Assembly (NCBI GenBank): GCA_965194375.1
Contig: CBDAEL010000001.1
DNA length: 64,000 bases
Strand: one strand, 5' to 3'
DNA from: Tabrizicola_A aquatica
GTDB lineage: Bacteria > Pseudomonadota > Alphaproteobacteria > Rhodobacterales > Rhodobacteraceae
Part shown: positions 59,139 to 64,000 of the stretch, piece after piece
Layout of the letters: each line of letters begins with the position of its first letter
Numbering within the stretch: position 1 is the first letter of the stretch
Program-made: the position numbers and the translations under genes
The notes under the pieces: generated by a model
What the model was told of the DNA's origin: nothing
Seen by the model: only the letters and a program-made list of their open reading frames with translations
Databases searched by the model: none

Positions 59139-60961
59139 CGCTTGACCCGCCCCGGCTTGCCCACAAGGCTCAGCGGCTCGAGAAACAGATCCGTCTCAGC
59201 GGCCCGGCTTGTGGTCGGTTTGCGGGCTGGGTTTGCAGCGCGTGGCATCCCGCGGGCGACGCCGGTCCTGCGGTGATCGGTGATAATGTCGCCATAAAGC
59301 TCGACCGCCGCTTGCGTCTCGGCGCCGGCGTAATGGCTGTAGGTCGTCACCATGGATTTGTGGCCAAGAATTTTGCGCACGACTTCGTAAAAACCCGGCC
59401 GGGCATCGAGCAGAATCTTGGCCGCTGCATGTCGGAACTGATGCGGCGTGAGGCGGAGGGCGGCATGGTCCCAGAGGGTCTTCTCGATCTGCTTGCGCAA
59501 GGCCGCCTGATCCTTGGCTTTGCCAGCGCGCCCTGGGAAAAGGTAGGGGTTGGACTTTGGCAAAAAGAGGCAGCGCCACTGCGCGATGTAGCGTTGGATC
59601 CGTGCGGTCGTGGCCGCTGTCAGCAGGAAGTCGAGGGCCTGGCTGTTTTTGACCTCCGATGCGGGAATGACGAGGCGCAACCGCCCGCCTTGTCGTCCAC
59701 CTTGCCAGACGAAGTGCTGGTCAAGCCGCAGGTGGTTGAGGTTCTCAATCCGCATCGGCGCGAACTGCAGGATCTCGATCGCCACGGCAGACTGGACCAA
59801 GAGATGCGCCTCCTGCCGCAAGGTGCCGTCTTCCACGGTCTTTGTCTTGGCAAGTGCCAAGTCCCAGAGGCGCTGTGGCAGAAGAAGGAACCGCTCCACG
59901 GCGAGCGGATCATCAAACTGCGCCATGGCGGTGATGTTCTTCTCGCTCAGGCCGGTCTGTTGCTGGCGCAGCTTTGGCAGCACCTCGGCAAAAAAGGTGG
60001 CGGTCTCGGTGGATGGGTCGCGATACTTCACCGCGTAGCACCGGAGTGCCCAAGCAATCTCGCCGATGTGCTTCGATGGCTTGCCGTCATTGCGCCCCAA
60101 GAACCAGCGCATGCCCTGCTTCACAAGTTCGGGGGTGAGCAGGGCATCAAAGGTGGGCGCCCCACTCAGATCGACACCGGCGTGGTGAAGGGCCGAGAGA
60201 TAGCGCCACAGATGCCCGTCCACTGCTTTGACACTCTTCGGTCGGAAAGGCTTTGGCAGGCCTGAGAAGATATCCGTGCCACGCAAATGCGCGAGATAGG
60301 CTTCGATGTCAGCGGCCACGGCGGCCGAGACCTTGTCGGCACCAATACGATAGAGGCGCTGCTCATAACGTGGCACGCTGAGCCGGACCTGCGGCCAGCC
60401 AGAGCCAGCATGCTTGTCTGCCATCTTGTTCCAGACCCGGCACATTGACTGGTGTCGGGTCTTCGGCTTCACAAGCAGGCTCTCGGCCTCGATCGCTGCC
60501 AGAAACTGCGCTGACACGGTATCAGTCACTGCCCCCGGTGCTATGCCCTGAGCAGAGCAGAAGCGAAGAAAACGGCTGAGTTCCGTCTTGGCATAGGTGT
60601 CGCCATCTAGGAGATCCCACAGGCACTGCCACTCCGCGCTAAAGGGACTGGCGTAGGGCGCAAGCTTTGTGGAAACACCTGCCTCGCGCATTGCGGCCAG
60701 CACAAGTGAGCGCACATTCTGGATCCGCCGCAGCGAGACAGAGGCAGTGATCGCATGCACGCGCTCCAGCTTCTCGCGAATGAATTTTGCTGAGGCTGGA
60801 ACATTCTCCTCGGGTAGGCTGAACCAGCCGGCGAGCGTGCGGATGGCTGACGCCATGTCGCGCCGACGGATGAGTGGCAGATCATGACGCGCCTCGATTG
60901 TTTGGCGCAGATCCGCGAGGCTCGGCAGTTTGGGGTCATAAATGGGTGTGTGGGCCGTCAT
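59135..60961 (-). CDS. Large tyrosine recombinase (first of the pair)
   Basis: 608 residues, with a long N-terminal region (~330 residues) before the catalytic domain. Catalytic blocks: Arg in FAPMRIENLNHL, H-x-x-R as TPHQFRHAAAKIL, His in KILGHKSMVTT and Tyr in YSHYAGAE. The size pair (608 and 383) is reminiscent of Tn554 TnpB/TnpA and of the integrase sets of GInt-type islands, which also carry a small HTH protein. The GTG/ATG overlap with the next gene (ATGA) implies coupling. Basic C-terminal tail. Confidence 0.88.
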   Translation of the reverse strand: MTAHTPIYDPKLPSLADLRQTIEARHDLPLIRRRDMASAIRTLAGWFSLPEENVPASAKFIREKLERVHAITASVSLRRIQNVRSLVLAAMREAGVSTKLAPYASPFSAEWQCLWDLLDGDTYAKTELSRFLRFCSAQGIAPGAVTDTVSAQFLAAIEAESLLVKPKTRHQSMCRVWNKMADKHAGSGWPQVRLSVPRYEQRLYRIGADKVSAAVAADIEAYLAHLRGTDIFSGLPKPFRPKSVKAVDGHLWRYLSALHHAGVDLSGAPTFDALLTPELVKQGMRWFLGRNDGKPSKHIGEIAWALRCYAVKYRDPSTETATFFAEVLPKLRQQQTGLSEKNITAMAQFDDPLAVERFLLLPQRLWDLALAKTKTVEDGTLRQEAHLLVQSAVAIEILQFAPMRIENLNHLRLDQHFVWQGGRQGGRLRLVIPASEVKNSQALDFLLTAATTARIQRYIAQWRCLFLPKSNPYLFPGRAGKAKDQAALRKQIEKTLWDHAALRLTPHQFRHAAAKILLDARPGFYEVVRKILGHKSMVTTYSHYAGAETQAAVELYGDIITDHRRTGVARGMPRAANPARKPTTSRAAETDLFLEPLSLVGKPGRVKR

Positions 60962-61174
60962 GGCTTATCTCCAGTCGCTGTCGTGAGTGAGGGTGAAGGA
61001 CAAGTCGGGGCACGTGAAGCCAAATCTGGACAAAATCTACATATAGTGTAAATATGGCACTTGTAATAGTGAAGATAACAACATGTAGATTTGCACGACA
61101 GTCCGGCACCGCCAGACACCCCGCGCCAAAGAGCGCCAATCCGCGCCAGATCTGGAGCCAACAGTCCCATCGCC
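60962..61174. other. AT-rich spacer with a long-arm inverted repeat
   Basis: 213 bp between the HTH gene and the recombinase pair. AAATCTACAT (61033-61042) and ATGTAGATTT (61083-61092) are perfect 10-bp inverted arms, with a strongly AT-rich 40-bp centre that also has two ATAGTG copies. Candidate recombinase- or HTH-binding region. Confidence 0.5.
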
Positions 61175-61375
61175 TCAGCCTCCATCGCGCTGGCGCGCCA
61201 CGTAAGCCAGTAGCGCCTCCAACTCGAAGCGCCGTTGCCCGCCGATCCGGACATGCGGCAGAGTGCCAGGGGCTGTCAGCCGCGTGAGCGTCCGTAGCGA
61301 GATAGAGAGGTACCCCGCCGCCTCAGAAGGCGTCAGAAGACGGGTCGGCTTGGGGAGTGGAGGGTGAGGTGCCAT
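61175..61375 (-). CDS. Excisionase-type MerR-like HTH protein
   Basis: 66 residues. RLLTPSEAAGYLSISLRTLTRL is a winged helix-turn-helix of the excisionase/MerR kind, followed by HVRIGGQRRFELEALLAYV. Start ATG 61375; a start at 61456 is possible. First recognisable gene of the four-gene recombination operon and a likely directionality factor or regulator. Confidence 0.82.
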   Translation of the reverse strand: MAPHPPLPKPTRLLTPSEAAGYLSISLRTLTRLTAPGTLPHVRIGGQRRFELEALLAYVARQRDGG

Positions 61376-61550
61376 TATCGAAGTCTCCTCTTGCGGTGGG
61401 GAGCGATCCAACCTTGCCTTCGAGCTTGAGCGCCTCGCGGGCAGCCTGCCGGCCAAGCAACCGCGCCAGTGCCGTCAAGTGTGCAGACGGCCCGAGCTGT
61501 TGAGGCTCAGGAAGATCCTTGCGCGGTGGTGGGGCAGACGAATCGATCAT
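61323..61550 (-). CDS. Possible small upstream gene of the recombination operon
   Basis: 75 codons (MIDSSAPPPRKDLPEP at the N-terminus, then a helical LTALARLLGRQAAREALKLEG). It overlaps the HTH gene by 53 bases, more than usual here. The helical segment looks protein-like, but I recognise no family and the ribosome-binding site is weak. It may instead be leader sequence. Confidence 0.3.
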   Translation of the reverse strand: MIDSSAPPPRKDLPEPQQLGPSAHLTALARLLGRQAAREALKLEGKVGSLPTARGDFDNGTSPSTPQADPSSDAF

Positions 61551-61587
61551 GCCGTAAGCGTGGCTGATCCACAGGGGGTCGCGCTAA

Positions 61588-61625
61588 GTCCAAAAACTTC
61601 CCGGGTTTTTAGGAGGAATTTGGAC
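61588..61625. promoter_or_regulatory. Dyad upstream of the recombination operon
   Basis: GTCCAAA (61588-61594) and TTTGGAC (61619-61625) are 7-bp inverted arms with an inner CTTCC/GGAGG-like partial dyad. It lies about 40 bp upstream of the first possible start of the operon; candidate operator or recombinase site. Confidence 0.4.
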
Positions 61626-61627
61626 AG

Positions 61628-62263
61628 CTATCGGCGGTGATACGCCTTAACCGTTGCCTGATAAGAGACACCGACATCTGTCATGCGATGGCCAGCATGG
61701 AGGAGCGTCTCGAAGGGCGTTTTGGGTTGGCCGTCAAAGTGGTTGGAGACCTTTAACTCAGCATTTGGGATTTGCTAGAACAACTCCTTCGTGCCGTCGA
61801 AGTAGTCGATCAGGTGATCCCGTTTGGGTCGTCCCTGTGGCTCAGCAATCCAATGATGCGCTCGCACGGCTGCGGCGAGGAGCGCCTGATGATGATCTGG
61901 GCGACCGAAGTCGATCTGGACGAAGTTGTCGACAACACCGCGCGTCTCAAGGGCGATCATCGAACCCAAAATCTGCTGTGCCTCTTCACTGAGCTTGAAA
62001 AAGCTGTTGAGCGTGACCCGCGCGGAAGGATTGGTCCGGCCTCGGAGCCGCTCAAGATAACGCGACAGCTCTTTGGCGACCTCTTGGGTTCTGGAAACGG
62101 GCTTCTCTTGGCGCACAGCGACGTAGGAAAAGACCAAATCGGTTAGCAAGCCGTTAAGCCGCAGATTTGCCGCCCTTGGAGCTGTCCCCCCGTAGGCTTG
62201 GTCAAGAGCGGTCCACGCGTCCTGCCAGATGGAGGCAAGGTGAGGGTGCGACGGAGGGAGCAT
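61628..62263 (-). pseudogene. Hypothetical gene interrupted by an in-frame amber codon
   Basis: From ATG 62263 a 162-codon frame (LPPSHPHLASIWQDAWTALD at the start, then helical) reaches TAG at 61777-61775. The same frame stays open for 48 more codons (QIPNAELKVSNHFDGQPK onward to VKAYHRR) before a second TAG at 61630-61628. The extension looks protein-like. Either the gene carries a nonsense mutation or the 162-residue product is complete. I do not recognise the family. It lies between the recombination operon and the IS21 copy. Confidence 0.5.
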
Positions 62264-62497
62264 GTGCAGAAAAAACCTTGCCGTTGGGGAGGGGGCCGCG
62301 AAGTTCGAGTCAAGATATCAACGCACAGTTTGAAATTGGTGTGAAATGTGATCCGAGCCATTGAAGAATGGACCGTTCCAAAACGCAGTTTACCCTCGCG
62401 CTTTCTAAGCTGGTAACGTGATTTTGAAGTGGCGGCGTTATATCAAGTAGCGACCGTAGTGCTTGAAAGAGTAAGGGCATCCGCTGACGTGAAAGCC
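62264..62497. other. Non-coding gap in the element
   Basis: 234 bp with no recognisable gene, repeat or RNA on either strand. Confidence 0.4.
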
Positions 62498-62633
62498 TTA
62501 CTTGGTCAACAGCGACATCCGCCCAAGCAAGTCCAGACCCATTTGGCCAAATAGATGTAGCAAGTCGATGGGTACCCAATTCTCTCGGATCAGACCTTCG
62601 TGGTGCAGGTAGAAGTCCATCACGCGCATGAAC
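62498..62633 (-). pseudogene. Truncated, frameshifted C-terminus of a SnoaL-like (NTF2-fold) gene
   Basis: On the minus strand, VFMRVMDFYLHHEGLI is followed, after skipping one base (a two-base loss), by ENWVPIDLLHLFGQMGLDLL and GRMSLLTK then TAA. Both halves match the C-terminus of SnoaL-like ester cyclase / NTF2-family proteins (R-V-M-D-F ... E-N-W-V-x-I-D-L). The N-terminal ~100 codons are absent, with the IS21 end 45 bp further on, so the IS or an associated deletion removed them. Confidence 0.55.
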
Positions 62634-62687
62634 ACCGGTTACAATTCTAAGTGACCACCAACGTTATGCTCTTAGTATGTTGATTTT

Positions 62688-62727
62688 CACCCAGACCGGA
62701 GCCGGTTTTTTCACCGAGAAGTGAGCC
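62688..62727. repeat. IS21 terminal tandem repeats
   Basis: Two direct copies of a 16-bp unit (CACC, 7 variable bases, GAGCC) with a 24-bp period next to the IS end; expected IstA binding sites. Confidence 0.65.
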
Positions 62728-62749
62728 ACCTCTGATTATGGATTTTGGT

Positions 62750-63544
62750 TCATGCTGGGGTCAAGGGCGTGTTTGTCTCCTTCTTTTTGCGGGCTGCAAC
62801 GGCTGAGCTTGCCTTGAAGCGAAAGCTGTCGTTTCCGGTTTCAAGGATGTGACAGCGGTGAGTAAGGCGGTCGAGTAAGGCGGTGGTCATCTTTGCATCA
62901 CCGAAGACCATAGCCCATTCGCTGAAGCTCAGGTTGGTGGTGATCACGACGCTAGTGCGCTCGTAGAGCTTGCTCAGCATATGAAACAGCAGTGCCCCGC
63001 CTGATGCGCTGAACGGCAGATAACCAAGTTCATCAAGGATCACGAGATCAAGCTTGGTCAGGCCTTCTGCGATTTGGCCTGCCTTTCCCTTGGCCTTTTC
63101 TTGTTCAAGCGCGTTGACCAGTTCTATGGTGGAGAAGAAGCGGACCTTGCGTCGGTGATGTTCGATGGCCTGGATGCCGATGGCTGTTGCGACATGGGTC
63201 TTGCCGGTTCCCGGGCCGCCAATGAGGACCATGTTCTGGGCGCCGTCCATGAACTCGCAACGGTGCAGCGTCCGGACAGTGGCCTCGTTGATCTCGCTGG
63301 CGGTGAAGTCGAAGCCAGAGAGATCCTTGTAGGCCGGGAAGCGAGCGGACTTCATGTGATAGGCAATTGAGCGAACCTCGCGTTCGGCCAGTTCGGCCTT
63401 CAGCAGTTGCGACAGCATTGGTATGGTCACTTCAAAGGCTGGTGCGCCCTGCTCGATCAGGTCGGTTACGGCTTGTGCCATCCCATACATCTTCAGGCTA
63501 CGCAGCATGATGACGATAGCGCCAGCGGCGGGATCATGACGCAT
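62750..63544 (-). CDS. istB: IS21-family helper ATPase IstB
   Basis: 264-residue AAA+ target-selection ATPase (DnaC-like) of IS21 transposition. Walker A LIGGPGTGKTHVATA, Walker B LDLVILDELGYLPF, and sensor region VVITTNLSFSEWAMVFGD; N-terminal IstB helices MYGMAQAVTDLIEQG. The start at 63544 overlaps the istA end by 11 bases, as normal in this family. Confidence 0.95.
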   Translation of the reverse strand: MRHDPAAGAIVIMLRSLKMYGMAQAVTDLIEQGAPAFEVTIPMLSQLLKAELAEREVRSIAYHMKSARFPAYKDLSGFDFTASEINEATVRTLHRCEFMDGAQNMVLIGGPGTGKTHVATAIGIQAIEHHRRKVRFFSTIELVNALEQEKAKGKAGQIAEGLTKLDLVILDELGYLPFSASGGALLFHMLSKLYERTSVVITTNLSFSEWAMVFGDAKMTTALLDRLTHRCHILETGNDSFRFKASSAVAARKKKETNTPLTPA

Positions 63545-64000
63545 GGCGGCCTCCGGCTATCTGGGCGCGTAGGCCGTCATAGCGTTCGACATTGGCCTCG
63601 GGTTCACGGTGAAGGGCCAGTGCCTGTGGAGTATCGAGTGGCGGCACGCCGATCACCTTGCCGTCGACCAGTCGGTGCAACAGGTTCAGCACATGGGTCT
63701 TTGTCGGTACGCCCTCGGTCAGTGCCAACTCTACGGCAGTGAGAACTGCTTGTTCGTCGTGATGGAGCACGAGGGCGAGGATATCGACCATCTCGCGATC
63801 ACCGCCCGGCTTGCGCAGCATGTGATCCTGCAACTGTCTGAAGACAGGTGGTAATTCCAGAAATGGCGCCCCATTCCGAAGAGCCCCGGGCTTGCGTTGA
63901 ACGACTGCCAGATAATGTCGCCAGTCGTAGATCGCCCGTGGAGGCAGATTGTGACTGCGTTGGATCACGCGCGCATGTTCGCACAGGATGCTGCCCTCAG
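63534..64000 (-). CDS. istA: IS21-family transposase IstA, C-terminal part
   Basis: The frame runs in from the right edge and ends at 63534 (about 155 codons). The visible part (RVIQRSHNLPPRAIYDWRHY, ALHHDEQAVL-like helix, NLLHRLVDGKVIGVPPLDTP) is the post-catalytic C-terminus of IstA; the DDE catalytic core is outside the window. A start within the window at 63968 would be internal. Confidence 0.9.
   Translation of the reverse strand, partial: EGSILCEHARVIQRSHNLPPRAIYDWRHYLAVVQRKPGALRNGAPFLELPPVFRQLQDHMLRKPGGDREMVDILALVLHHDEQAVLTAVELALTEGVPTKTHVLNLLHRLVDGKVIGVPPLDTPQALALHREPEANVERYDGLRAQIAGGRHAS

Larger units (their letters stand above)
62678..64000 (-). mobile_element. IS21-family insertion sequence (cut by window edge)
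   Basis: Starts with TGTTGATTTTCACCC at 62678, a typical IS21-family terminus, and contains istB and the end of istA. Just inside the terminus two copies of CACC-N7-GAGCC stand 24 bp apart (62688-62703 and 62712-62727), the multiple terminal repeats bound by IS21 transposases. The other end is beyond the window. Confidence 0.88.

Noticed and set aside
62310..62579. 89-codon minus-strand frame near the IS21 end
   Set aside because: It is an alternative frame of the SnoaL-like remnant and has no independent support.

Overview
The window comes from a Rhodobacterales-type alphaproteobacterium. The main evidence is the regB / senC / regA / hvrA redox-control cluster followed by an HD hydrolase and ahcY, an alphaproteobacterial Mic60-like gene between hemD and hemY, and an rRNA operon of the 16S-Ile-Ala-23S-5S-fMet type. 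The backbone is GC-rich with many 1-8 bp gene overlaps. The genus cannot be fixed from the sequence alone.

Layout: (1) 1-7214, minus strand: a PAS sensor-like gene, tsaE, amgK, murU, addB and the start of addA, tightly coupled (tRNA t6A, peptidoglycan salvage, double-strand-break repair). (2) 7272-16818: a 9.5 kb integrated island of lower GC, bounded by an exact 17-bp direct repeat, with a tyrosine integrase at its right end. Its cargo is a membrane protein, a small secreted cysteine-rich protein, a resolvase, a zinc-ribbon/YbjQ protein coupled to a palm-domain polymerase-like protein, and a large RTX protein. It separates regB from the PAS gene. (3) 16856-23847: regB divergent from senC-regA-hvrA, then an HD hydrolase, ahcY, a DUF2853 gene and an MFS exporter. 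(4) 24009-30208: EVE, YciI, gpsA and tsaD, divergent from hemD, mic60-like and hemY, then tRNA-Thr. (5) 30243-34777: an unknown gene, pyrF, and a demethylase-like flavoprotein with its TetR regulator. (6) 34922-40438: iolC-iolD-iolE-iolB for myo-inositol breakdown, with an IolR-type operator pair. (7) 40544-44046: an unknown gene and clpB. (8) 44077-50202: the homoprotocatechuate operon hpaF-E-D-G-H-I with a GntR regulator and a palindromic candidate operator. (9) 50600-56390: rrn operon and tRNA-fMet. (10) 56347-64000: an integrated element in the 3' half of tRNA-fMet with a compact HTH / tyrosine recombinase / tyrosine recombinase / large serine recombinase operon, an amber-interrupted gene, a decayed SnoaL-like fragment and an IS21-family insertion running off the right edge.

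The least explained parts are the island polymerase-like gene (A, B and C palm motifs, but Asn where family A polymerases and T7 RNA polymerase carry Tyr), the solenoid N-terminus of the RTX protein, and the mixed tyrosine/serine recombinase operon whose last gene ends inside the tRNA-fMet anticodon. All homology statements rest on motif recognition by eye; no database search was run.
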